A stretch of DNA of 64,000 bases from Protula sp. h YS-2021 (Eukaryota > Annelida > Polychaeta > Sabellida > Serpulidae): contig OX457027.1 in the NCBI GenBank assembly GCA_949752745.1, forward strand, positions 19,052,603 to 19,116,602. The letters are read 5' to 3'. The position numbers and the translations under genes were made by a program. How positions within the stretch are numbered: the first letter of the stretch is position 1; each line of letters starts with the position of its first letter. Shown here in pieces: positions 1 to 9,429 of the stretch. Below the pieces are notes generated by a model, which was not told where the DNA came from, did not search any database, and was given only the letters and a program-made list of their open reading frames with translations.

Positions 1-312
1 CAAATACAGAGGAAGAATTTCCCATAGAAAGAGCCATAAATCGGACCAAACACATACAGAGGAAGAATTTCCCCTGGAAAGAGTCACGAATCGGACCACA
101 TACAGAGGAAGAATTTCCCGGGAAAGAGTTACAAATCGGACCAAACATATACAGAGGAAGAATTTCCACTCCGAAAGAGTCACAAATCGGACCACATACA
201 GAGGAAGAATTCCCCTGGAAAGAGCCACAAATCGGACCAAATACATACAGGGGAGGAATTTCCCATAGAAAGAGTCACAAATCGGACCACATACAGAGGA
301 AGAATTTCCCCT
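1..312. repeat. Minisatellite, about 46-50 bp unit, ~6-7 copies
   Basis: Tandem units each contain 'agaggaagaatttccc' followed by a 'gaaagagtcacaaatcggacc'-like segment. Units vary by a few bases and in the length of the linker. The array is cut by the window start. It lies in the intron or downstream region of the CACNA2D gene (minus strand), beyond the last exon I can identify. No exon is visible between it and position 949. Confidence 0.9.
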
Positions 313-949
313 ACAGGATCACCATCTTGAAACAGAAATACTTCTTAATACTGCTACATACATTTTTCGCTTTAGAAAAAAAATCGTTCGTATTATTTTT
401 TTATTAACTGTATCTATAACAAACAAGAGACCCGAGCAAACACATTGAGTTGCTTCCCCTATGCCAATGCCTTAGCCTGCAGCTCACACAGACAAACCAG
501 TACCCATCGCTACAAAGAAAACGCAGTGTTTTTTTTTCTTTCTTTCTTTTACAGAGCTATCGAGATACGGGGCACCTCACGTAGGATGTGAATGCCGTAC
601 TATAACCAACGGCCTGATAATAATGTGGCATGAATGCTGAATAGAAATCACAAGCATGTGTTCACAGCTGCAATAAGTTATCACACCAACGATAAAGAAA
701 TAACAGCGTATTCACAAAACCATTCAATTTATAACTGTATAAGTAGAGTCCTTTCCAGACCCTAATGTCTAAATTCAACTTTTTACACTATGCAATGGCT
801 TAAACCCTTTATTTTACATCCTCCCTTTATTTTACTTTCTTTTTTGTAATCTCTATGTTGCCGATTATGTAAGTATGCCATGGGAATTAAAACACACGAA
901 CTATTTCATGATGAGTTTCCACGCCGCAGCCGTGGTCAGATTATTTTAC
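313..949. other. CACNA2D intron, no gene seen
   Basis: This is intron sequence following the exon that ends at 950 on the minus strand (donor CAG|GTAAAA). It contains only short homopolymer runs. I looked for the next alpha2/delta exon, the segment after the VWA domain leading into the Cache-like region, and did not find it. The following exon is therefore presumably outside the window. Confidence 0.5.
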
Positions 950-999
950 CTGTACAGCTGATCGTATGGCGCCCATAGCCGGGATCTTGTAAAAGTACC
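950..999 (-). CDS. CACNA2D: CACNA2D exon: end of VWA domain
   Basis: This 50-base exon completes a glycine codon split with the previous exon and reads 'YFYKIPAMGAIRSAVQ'. That matches the segment in alpha2/delta proteins where the VWA fold ends, 'GYYYEIPSIGAIR' in vertebrates. The acceptor is TTTCAG and the donor CAG|GTAAAA. It is too short for a simple ORF search and was recognised from protein similarity plus phase. It is the most downstream exon visible. Confidence 0.88.
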
Positions 1000-1017
1000 C
1001 TGAAATTATACAACAAA

Positions 1018-1402
1018 ACACTGTATTATTTGAAATAAGAATTTATCAAGCAAATAAGAATTCAGATAATTTTTGTCATGGGTGAAATCGGCTAAATTGA
1101 CTACGGTAGTCTATTCCGGAATAGACAACCGTCTATTCTGGAATAGACTACGGAAGTTAAAAGTTCTTTGGAATAGAACGTTTTAAATTTTTCATATATA
1201 TTACATTGTAGCATATATTTCTTACAGGTTTTATAATATTTAAATTTAAAATTACACAAAAACGTTCCATTTAAAAGGATTTAGAGGTCGGAAGTCTATT
1301 CGGGAACAGACTATCGTAGTCGTAAAATGCGTTAGTTCACCCATGACAAAAAATATCTGACTTCTTATTTGCTTGATAAGTTCTTATTTTAAATAATACT
1401 GT
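1018..1402. mobile_element. MITE-like element with ~110 bp terminal inverted repeats
   Basis: The left arm, about 1018-1140, has 'aataagaatttatcaagc', then 'gtcatgggtgaa' and 'gtctattccggaatagac'. It recurs in reverse complement at about 1288-1402 with roughly 85% identity. The central spacer is AT-rich and there is no ORF. The element lies between two CACNA2D exons, starting within about 20 bp of the acceptor at 1000. I could not define a clear target-site duplication, so the superfamily is unassigned. Confidence 0.75.
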
Positions 1403-1696
1403 TACAAGTACGCTGTTATGTGCGTTTTTTTTTTTTGGACACAAATGGCTAAAACAATTTAACAGAAATGAGACTGACTGCTGCATCTCCACAGGTCTTT
1501 ACTAGAAACCGTTGAGTAAAATGTAGTAACATTTCGACCATAAAACATACCACGAAATAAAAAGACTTTTCTGCAGCATTCTCAGAGTAAAGTTCACTGA
1601 CAGCAAAAAAAAAAAAAAAGAAAAAAAAGAAAAAAGCATTACACAAACAGTTCAAATCCGGTATGGAAAATGTTTATCTCTAATCAAAAAGCGAAC

Positions 1697-1775
1697 CTCG
1701 ATTGGAGCAGGCAATCCATCTAGGAGCAGCTATTGGATTAGCAGTGGGGCCGACAGCATAGCTGAATATTCTCAC
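1697..1775 (-). CDS. CACNA2D: CACNA2D exon: VWA domain beta strand region
   Basis: The exon reads 'VRIFSYAVGPTANPIAAP' then 'RWIACSNR' plus one base. It corresponds to the 'VRVFTFSVG...WMACANKG' stretch of vertebrate alpha2/delta VWA domains. The acceptor is GCGCAG and the donor is CGAG|GTTCGC, which is weak. It is 79 bases, entered in phase 0 and left in phase 1, which fits both neighbours. Confidence 0.9.
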
Positions 1776-3125
1776 CTGCGCAAATCATTTCAAAACGGAA
1801 ATAGAATTGTTTTACTGAAAGAGTATCAGCTAAATGTTGATTTAACACAATCTCCATTTCAAATACAATCCTACACGCACTATCTGACGTGAAAAATCTG
1901 TTTACTTTTTCTGAAACTTTTATTTTTATGCACTCATTTGCTCTTCTATTATTTGTTCAATTTTCAAATGAACATTAAACACAGAGTTTAACATATATTT
2001 TATGTTTCTCTTTTTATTAATATGACGTAACTATATCACTTTTTCTGTCCTTTTTCTGTAACTTAGGAAACCTAAAACATTTAACTTCTCAGTACACTTG
2101 CAACATAGGCTCAAATATTTAGGACGTGTTACATACAAAATCAACTAAAACTTGTTTTTCTTCTTCTTTTTTATTTATTTTTTTATTTTTTTTTTTTTGG
2201 GGGGGGGGGGGTTGGAGGTGGGGGTGGATAAGGGGAGAGGGTTAAACCCCAAGATGCAACTATAGCGGCCAGGCCACACCAGCACCAGTGTATCCGAACA
2301 CGTCAAACACTTTTATTAGTCAGCCAGTGCCATTGTTTTTGTAAACCCTCTACTTCGCCTTCGGTTTACAAAGAATTTTTTACGACTTTGTACTGTATCA
2401 CATTTCTGAAAGTGGGGGGGGGGGGGGGGGCGTGGGGGGGGGGGAGCTACGTAACCTGAGTTGTGAGTATCTTAATCCTTCACTTTTCAATGGTATGATA
2501 CAAGTTAAGAATGTGGAATGTGGCCACTATAAGCTGGGTTTATACTCCACTTCTTTTTAATCCCTATCTGGAAGGCTTTGGTGGGGGATGAGAAGGGAGG
2601 GGATAGCTTGACAGTGAAAAAAGACTTTGCTGTCAGCCAAATAAAATCAAGAGTTTGCGCAGCAGAGGCGTGTAAATGCGACGATAACAGAAGTCCACCA
2701 CACAGAAAATGCTACGTCTAGCCAACCGTGCAAACCTCCAGCCCCCCATCCCCCCTTCCCCAACTCCTCAAACCCTAAAACCCCACTCGCTCACCTCCAA
2801 ACGGCCCTGTATCGGTACTCCTCCCCCAACTCATCTATATGGGCGCTACCGAACCTCCCTAATATTCGCAGCAGAAGCTGGTGAGGCGCCAGTTTGCAAT
2901 CACGTTTTGAAGTGGTGGTATCAAGTGCTGCCTAATATGTGGCAACTACAATAGCAACTGGTAGCCCAACTCAAGGCATAATCCCATCAAGTTTGAAGCT
3001 GATTCGGGGAGGGCAGGGGAGAGGAGGGGAGGGGAGGGAGGGGAGGCAAGGCAAAGAAAAAAATAAAATGTTCCGCTCTACGCGGGAAACATAATTCCTT
3101 AAAATCACTGGCGAATGTACGGTAC
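1776..3125. other. CACNA2D intron with G-tracts
   Basis: This is a 1.35 kb intron. It holds poly-T and poly-G tracts near 2183-2212 and 2415-2445, which are G12-G18 on the plus strand, and a GGGGA-rich stretch at 3005-3045. I see no exon or recognisable mobile element. The plus-strand ORF at 2709-2954 has proline-rich low-complexity composition and no supporting evidence. Confidence 0.6.
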
Positions 3126-3338
3126 CTCTTTATTGGCGTTGTACTTCTTGAACACCTCCTCGGGCATTTCCGTGCCGCCGTCCGTGAGGAACATGATGAT
3201 TCTGTTACACGCCGCCCCCGAGCTGTGCCTCGCCGAAGACTCGTTCAGCTTCCGGAACTGCTCGAAGGCGTACTTGAAGCCCTCATGGTAGTTTGCCATC
3301 CCCTTCGCTTCCAGATTATTCACAGCCTCGTACAGAAT
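3126..3338 (-). CDS. CACNA2D: CACNA2D exon: VWA core with TDGG motif
   Basis: This is a 213-base exon of 71 codons, phase 0 to 0. It begins 'ILYEAVNNLEAKGMANY' and continues through 'FKYAFEQFRKLNES' and 'CNRIIMFLTDGGTEMPEEVF'. The TDGG aspartate is the distal MIDAS ligand of VWA domains. The acceptor is ACCAG and the donor is GAG|GTACCG. The similarity to vertebrate '[20 protein letters not shown]' is clear. Confidence 0.95.
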
Positions 3339-3699
3339 CTGGTAATCAAAGTAGATGATTTGTTTTTGTACTCTTCATGTGTGGTGTAGATTGCCTTCAC
3401 TTTATCTTTATTTACTTTACTTAACGTTTATATATTTTTTTTTGTTTTTTTTTTTTTGTTTTTTTTTTTTTGTTTTTTTTTTTTTGACAGAAAGCTTCTA
3501 AGCATTAGCTACGCTTCACTTCAGTTACGAAGTAACTCAGTGGACACACTTGTTACCAACATCTTCATTATAAATGTGCCTGATTTCCGTAATTTCCGCC
3601 ATGTGAATGCTTTTTTAAACGGTATGCCGAAAGCCTCAGTGGGCGTTAATTTTTCATTCCGTGAGAGTTGATCTAATCCACTGCATTCGCTTAGCTAAC

Positions 3700-3775
3700 A
3701 TCAATCCGGCACTTTCCATTCGGAACTCCCGGGACCTTGGGATTGAGATTACCAGATCAACGCTCTAACCGGCTG
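3700..3775 (-). repeat. Degenerate tRNA-derived SINE head
   Basis: Read on the minus strand, the segment has a box-A-like 'TCTCAGCCGGTTAGAGCG'. After a D- and anticodon-arm-like region comes a damaged box-B-like 'GGGAGTTCCGAATGG'. The anticodon loop is not a proper 7-base loop, so this is not a functional tRNA gene. Its 5' edge abuts the 54-bp minisatellite, whose unit shares about 13 bases ('GACGGTTATCTCA') with the SINE start. Confidence 0.5.
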
Positions 3776-5378
3776 AGACAACCGTCACACTTGTGTATGC
3801 TTCTGACACAGAGTACGCACCTGTTTGTGAGATAACCGTCACACTTGTGCGTGCTTCTGACACACAGTACGCACCTGTTTGTGAGATAACCGTCACACTT
3901 GTGCGTGCTTCTGACACAGAGTACACACCTGTTTGTGAGATAACCGTCACACTTGTGCGTGCTTCTGACACAGAGTACGCACCTGTTTATGAGATAACCG
4001 TCACACTTGTGCGTGCTTCTGACACAGAGTACGCACCTGTTTATGAGATAACCGTCACACTTGTGCGTACTTCTGACACAGAGTGCGCACCTGTTTGTGA
4101 GATAACCGTCACACTTGTGTATGCTTCTGACACAGAGTACGCACCTGTTTGTGAGATAACCGTCACACTTGTGCGTGCTTCTGACACACAGTACGCACCT
4201 GTTTGTGAGATAACCGTCACACTTGTGCGTGCTTCTGACACAGAGTACACACCTGTTTGTGAGATAACCGTCACACTTGTGCGTGCTTCTGACACAGAGT
4301 ACGCACCTGTTTATGAGATAACCGTCACACTTGTGCGTGCTTCTGACACAGAGTACGCACCTGTTTATGAGATAACCGTCACACTTGTGCGTACTACTGA
4401 CACAGAGTGCGCACCTGTTTGTGAGATAACCGTCACAATTGTGTGTGTTTCTGACACAGAGTACGCACCTGTTTGTGAGATAATCGTCACACTTGTGTGT
4501 GTTTCTGACACAGAGTACGCACCTGTTTGTGAGATAACCGTCACACTTGTGCGTGCTTCTGACACAGGCTACGCACCTGTTTGTGAGATAACGGTCACAC
4601 TTGTGCGTGTGTCTGACACAGTACGCACCTGTTTGTGAGATAACCGTCACACTTGTGCGTGTGTCTGACACAGTACGCACCTGTTTGTGAGATAACCGTC
4701 ACACTTGTGCGTGTGTCTGACACAGTACGCACCTGTTTGTGAGATAACCGTCACACTTGTGCGTGCTTCTGACCTAGAGTACGCACCTGTTTATGAGATA
4801 ACCGTCACACTTGTGCGTGCTTCTGATACAGAGTACGCACCTGTTTATGAGATAACCGTCACACTTGTGCGTACTTCTGACACAGAGTGCGCACCTGTTT
4901 ATGAGATAACCGTCACACTTGTGCGTGCTTCTGACACAGAGTACGCACCTGTTTATGAGATAACCGTCACACTTGTGCGTGCTTCTGACACACACTACGC
5001 ACATGTTTGTGAGATAACCGTCACACTTGTGCGTGCTTCTGACACACACTACGCACATGTTTGTGAGATAACCGTCACACTTGTGCGTGCTTCTGACACA
5101 CAGTACGCAACTGTTTGTGAGATAATCGTCACACTTGTGTGTGCTTCTGACACAGAGTACGCACCTGTTTGTGAGATAATCGTCACACTTGTGCGTGCTT
5201 CTGACACACACTACGCACATGTTTGTGAGATAACCGTCACACTTGTGCGTGTGTCTGACACAGTACGCACCTGTTTGTGAGATAACCGTCACACTTGTGC
5301 GTGCTTCTGACACACACTACGCACATGTTTGTGAGATAACCGTCACACTTGTGTGTGCTTGCGACACCGAGTACGCAC
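3774..5378. repeat. 54-bp minisatellite carrying a splice-donor copy in each unit, ~30 copies
   Basis: A 54-bp unit, with a few 52-bp variants, is repeated about 30 times in the CACNA2D intron between exons 5379-5447 and 3126-3338. On the gene's strand each unit contains 'ACAAACAGGTGCGTAC', the same 16 bases that form the last eight bases of the upstream exon plus its 5' splice site. The array therefore begins at the exon-intron junction and ends at the SINE head. A 54-bp period keeps several frames open, which explains the long ORFs here on both strands; they are not genes. Confidence 0.95.
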
Positions 5379-5447
5379 CTGTTTGTTCCAGTGGTTGGCC
5401 TGCACGAACTCCTTGAAGCACGACACGTTTTCCGGCTTCGCTGCGAA
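5379..5447 (-). CDS. CACNA2D: CACNA2D exon: VWA middle, cysteine segment
   Basis: This is a 69-base, phase 0-0 exon reading 'FAAKPENVSCFKEFVQANHW' then NKQ. It matches 'DVSCFQHLVQANVRNK' of vertebrate alpha2/delta. The acceptor is ATACAG and the donor CAG|GTGCGTAC. The donor and last eight exon bases are the sequence that recurs through the adjacent 54-bp minisatellite. Confidence 0.93.
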
Positions 5448-5995
5448 CTGTATGTAACAATGGCAAAAATACATCAAAAACAAAAGTGTAGGTCATCCTC
5501 CTCCTCCTCCTCCTCCTCCTCATTATCATCATCAATTTTTTTAGCAAACACGACGTGGTATTTTAACACTAAAGGCCATCAAATGTAATTTTTATTAAGT
5601 GTTGATAAACCCACGATCAGCCAGTTCAATTTCTGATCTGAGACACGTAAGCAAAAGTAAATTCAGATTATTTCGCAGCTAAAAATAGCACACCCGCTAA
5701 ATTAGTTAATACATCAGCCTCATTCTTTTCAAATCTAAGGCCTGTTTCAATTTAACACTACCACCTAGACTTCAAGCTCCTGGACTTTTTTCGCCCCTCC
5801 ACAGAAGCGTTTGTTCTCCACCCACGCTTTCTGCCTGCCAGAAGTTTGTGCGAACAGCTTTCCTCCAAGCCCTTGCTCCTGTACTTATATGGCGGTTAGA
5901 ACAGCACCTTCCTTCACTTTGTTGTTTTAATTCCCATTCCCCCCCCTCCCCCCTACCCCCCCCCCCCTCCCAGTCCTTTCTTTACGCAGACTTAC

Positions 5996-6095
5996 GTGAG
6001 CCACATTGACGAAATCGTTCTCTCCCAGGGTATCAATTAAGGAGAGCACTGACTGCTTCATCAACGCCAGGGCTTGTCCGTGAGTGCTCCCACTC
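5996..6095 (-). CDS. CACNA2D: CACNA2D exon: MIDAS SGS and following helix
   Basis: The exon adds one base to the codon split with the previous exon and then reads 'SGSTHGQALALMKQSVL' and 'LIDTLGENDFVNVAH'. Together with '..ILVDT' of the previous exon it forms the DTSGS MIDAS. The donor CAC|GTAAGT is strong. 'DTLGENDFVNV' is near-identical to other alpha2/delta proteins. Confidence 0.96.
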
Positions 6096-6488
6096 CTGTA
6101 TATGTGTGTGCAGAAAAAAACAGCCATTAATTTCTACTCGTTTTCACTATCGAGCTTCACGTCGCCATTCATCATATGCTTCTTCTTTCAGTTTTAATAA
6201 ATCACCACGCCTTCAGGTAAATTTCAATTTCTTTCATTTATTTCTATATTTTTTTACATAGGTATGTTTCACAAGCAGCTCTTGTAAAATGAGCAATCTT
6301 TATTTTTTTTTCAAAATAATGTAATGATTGATTTGTTTATTTTTGTGTTTGCGAGCGTGAACTTCCAAGCCCACCTACATATCGTTTCGCTGGTACCTGA
6401 TTATATTCTACTCCTATCCATGGCCTATCCCCGGATTCAACCCCAATTAAAATGTTATCTCATTTTTATCAAACGTAAGATCACATAC

Positions 6489-6594
6489 GTGTCGACTAGA
6501 ATGAACATATCTTTGGGTGAGCTAGCTCCCAGGGTGTACCACGGCCTCCTTCTGACGTCATACAGATCCACGCTTTCGCCGCGCCATTTACTCG
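6489..6594 (-). CDS. CACNA2D: CACNA2D exon: RRR motif and VWA first strand
   Basis: The exon reads '[19 protein letters not shown]' then '[15 protein letters not shown]' and is 106 bases long. It spans the VWA_N to VWA transition. The triple arginine is the motif implicated in gabapentinoid binding in vertebrate alpha2/delta-1 and -2. The acceptor is CTGAAG and the donor is AC|GTATGT, and both phases agree with the neighbours. Confidence 0.96.
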
Positions 6595-7128
6595 CTTCAG
6601 AAAGAAAAATAGTTTGCAGAACTGAACACAACGTCACGTGGCTGACCTCAATAAAGCGAACAGGAAAAACCAAACAGGTCATCTTGGACATTTCGCTATG
6701 CTGTCAGTGGCATGACATGAACACATAAAACGAGATTCCAATAGAATTTATCTTCGTTCAAATGCAATAACCCGAAGGACTACATAACAGAATATAGTCT
6801 TCTTTTCTTTTTTTTTTTTTTGCATAGCTCAGTAAAATGCAAAGATCAGATATAACGAACAAGATGTAACGAGGTAACAAACCAAGTTTGAAATAATTCC
6901 CATTTACCATAAAAAGTAAAACATTACTGGTGCATTTAAATCAATACTGTTTGATTAACATTTTGGTAAACAGGATACAGAATTCAGACTGCGGATGTTC
7001 CTCACGTTACAACTCATATCAATAGCTTTACATCTGTATATCAATACCAAAGCAATGGTATAGTTTTTTTTTTTTTGCATCGATTTTCAATATCCGTGCT
7101 GTTTAATATTAGGGGAAAAGGGGGGCAC

Positions 7129-7260
7129 CTGGGTATATTCGCATGATGCCCGTTTGGCTGCCGAAATACTGCCATATGAGTTCCGGATCCTCTTCCTTGT
7201 TCTTCTGCCAGATCTCGTCCAGTTCATTGGTCCACAACAGACCATTTAAAATCTCGATAT
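7129..7260 (-). CDS. CACNA2D: CACNA2D exon: VWA_N domain
   Basis: This 132-base exon reads 'IEILNGLLWTNELDEIW', 'KNKEEDPELIWQYFGS' and 'TGIMRIYP'. It matches the 'NWTSALDEVF..N..EDPSLLWQVFGSATG..RYYPAS' segment of vertebrate alpha2/delta. The acceptor is TTTACAG and the donor is CCAG|GTGCCC. Confidence 0.95.
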
Positions 7261-7689
7261 CTGTAAATAAATGTCCCTACTGATTATGGGGTATAAAGGG
7301 AAAAAGTAGTACTACTGCAGTACATACGACGAGGTGATACGCACAACCGTATTCCGCACTTCCAAGTATCGAAGACGTCACGCAACCCAATACTGCATGT
7401 GTGAATTTGCGATCCTTACAACGAAACCGGCCATGTAACACTTTTTAATTTTACATAGACTTTCTGTAAAACATTTTGAAATCTGGCACTCTCTACAACA
7501 TTGCACGATCTAAAACAATCACAAAATCAGATGAACTGGACCTTTAGAAGAACGGAAATAACTAGAAAATGGGGGTGTTTCGATTGCATTTTTTGCTATG
7601 CTGATTGGAAAATAGCAGCCACGGGATTCCCCAGTTTTGGCCGATTTCTTCTTGTATTTCGCTCATTAAAAAAAAAATTGTTACACATA

Positions 7690-7920
7690 AACCAAGAAAT
7701 ATTTCAGAGCAATTTTTTTCCTAAAACAACCTACTGTGACTATTTTTCAACAATAACTTTTATTTATCAGTTGCACGTGTGTTACATAATAATACATTTA
7801 CCGCGGCACTGTTTTTGTTTTTACTTCTTGCGTGTTCATGTTCTACTAGGAAATGTAATTGTGGTCCATGGCCACCTGAGCAATGTAATACAGCTGATTG
7901 CAAAAAATTCCTCAGTCATA
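7690..7920. repeat. Dispersed repeat, copy 1 (second copy at 32530-32690, inverted)
   Basis: The stretch around 7803-7910, including 'ttcatgttctactaggaaatgtaattgt' split by a few mismatches, recurs on the opposite strand at about 32530-32620. Identity is roughly 80% over about 100 bases. There is no coding capacity, and the family is not recognised. Confidence 0.6.
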
Positions 7921-7934
7921 ATATATTATAACTG

Positions 7935-8110
7935 TGCAAGAAATCATGAAATAAAATAAAACCGACATTAGCGTTTGGACCGATATGAAAACCCTCCCTC
8001 AGCCATGCGCACTGTTTGCACTCAAATGTTTGGTTCGTACTGCCAGTCCACAGGTGGCGGGATAGTTTTTCAGATCAGTCCACCCGCTCGTGTGGTGTTA
8101 TAACACTTGG
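7935..8110 (+). repeat. Dispersed repeat family A, copy 1 of 3
   Basis: It begins near 'aaatcatgaaataaa', continues through 'gtttggaccgat' and ends near 'agtccacccgctcgtgtgg'. Similar sequence in the same orientation is at 43078-43190 and 46975-47165. The copies are old, about 75-80% alike. It may be a SINE or MITE remnant; no terminal repeats or RNA polymerase III boxes are clear. Confidence 0.65.
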
Positions 8111-8324
8111 GGATTTGCCAAAATCCCCTACTGTATTGAATTTGTACGAAAATTTTAGCCGCAGGTGTGGCACGTTTTTTTTCCGTTTTTTTTTTCGAGT
8201 TTGTCCGTGGAACTAGTCAGAGGCCGTTCGGGCTAGAAAGATTAAATTTGGATATGATAAACTTCAGTACGCATGTCTAGTTGATCCTCCTTGAAATTTT
8301 TTTAATTCGCTATATTAACAATTG

Positions 8325-8940
8325 ACAAGCCTTTGGCTTGCAAGAGTTATATGAATTTGTGCGAGCAGCCGTTCGCCCTTTTTTTTTCTTCTTCTTGACA
8401 CTTTTTCCGATTTTTTGTGTCTTCTCCTCTGATACTATGAGCCCTAGGACCATGAAACTTAGGACTTATGAAGAGCTTGATCTGAACGTGTGCACGTCAC
8501 TTTTTATTTTCGTCTTCGATTTCGTTTTCTTTGTTAAAGCGCCATGTGACAAGAGTGTATTTTTCGCATGTAAATGCGTAGCATTTAACGTACATCACAG
8601 AACACAGTTGCTGAGCTTTGTGCGAGCTCTCACTGCGTAACTAGATAACGCGGCGTATGCCTGCTCATTCAATAAAACCTTAAGCAAACAAAAACCAAAC
8701 ACTACTCGGCTTATAAGACGTATTCAAGCTGTGTTGTTTGCAATATATTAGTCAAGAAATAACCCATTTAAGGAAGTATTTTTGGGTTTTAATTTTTGTC
8801 AAGTGTTTAACATTTCGCAAGCGAAATAAGGTTCTAGTTTGGGTTGTTTAATACTTGACAAGTCTTTGACTTGGTCAAGGCTTATATGAATTTGTGCGGG
8901 CAGCCGTTGGTGTTTTTTTTTCTTGACAACGAAAATTCAT
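8325..8940. repeat. Pair of direct repeats with short hairpins
   Basis: Two similar segments, 8325-8400 and 8858-8935, contain 'ttatatgaatttgtgcg' and 'gcagccgtt', preceded by small hairpins ('caagcctttggcttg' and 'caagtctttgacttg'). They look like the ends of a decayed interspersed element inside a CACNA2D intron. Confidence 0.5.
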
Positions 8941-9014
8941 ATTCTTGTCTCAACTTCTTGCGTGTGCAAGTTTAAGTTGGTTGCAGCGGTTTGGGTTTTT
9001 CCAAATTGCTAAAG

Positions 9015-9375
9015 AGTGATGAAAATTGACTCGCTGATAGAGGGTGGTTAGACGCAATAAAATCTGCATTTTTTTAACCATGACCTGAGAACGGTTGACA
9101 TCCTCGGCCATGGTCAATATCAAAAACCGGAAGTGGGCCATTATCTCGAAATCGATTAGAGATAGAGCGATTTGGGGCTTATTTTCGACCCTCGGGCCTA
9201 AAAGACCACATGTAACAGGTACTTTTGAGACTTTGACCTCCTCGACCATTTTTCAAAGTAAAAAACCGGAAGTTGACCAATATCTTGAAAACGGTTAGAA
9301 TTAGAACGATTTTGAGCTTACTTTAGAGCCTTTGGGCCTAAAAGACGATATGTACGATGTTAAGAGTTCAAAATC
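9015..9375 (+). repeat. Two-unit fragment of the foldback-arm repeat family
   Basis: Two units of about 140-150 bp contain 'aaaccggaagt', 'tcgaaa(a/t)cg(g/a)ttagagatagagcg' and 'gggcctaaaagac'. They are the same family as the arms of the foldback element at 14030-15960, in the orientation of its left arm. The plus- and minus-strand ORFs here are not supported as genes. Confidence 0.75.
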
Positions 9376-9429
9376 GTATTTTTTGTGACCCCCCAGGTGT
9401 AATTTTCGTTACTCGGTAACGAAAACGGT

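Noticed and set aside
2260..2340. A possible CACNA2D exon reading 'VFDVFGYTGAGVAWPL' on the minus strand
   Set aside because: It does not match the family, and the true neighbouring exons at 3126 and 1697 already join in phase with nothing missing.
3700..3775. A functional tRNA gene on the minus strand
   Set aside because: The box-A-like sequence is good, but the anticodon loop is too long and the T-arm is damaged; a SINE remnant fits better.
3757..5313. Long ORFs of 179-307 codons on both strands over the 54-bp array
   Set aside because: A repeat period that is a multiple of three keeps frames open by chance. The region is an intron of a well-supported gene and the ORFs have no non-repeat domain.
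3774..5378. Possible CRISPR-like array
   Set aside because: There are no unique spacers; units are full-length tandem copies of 54 bp. The context is an animal intron.
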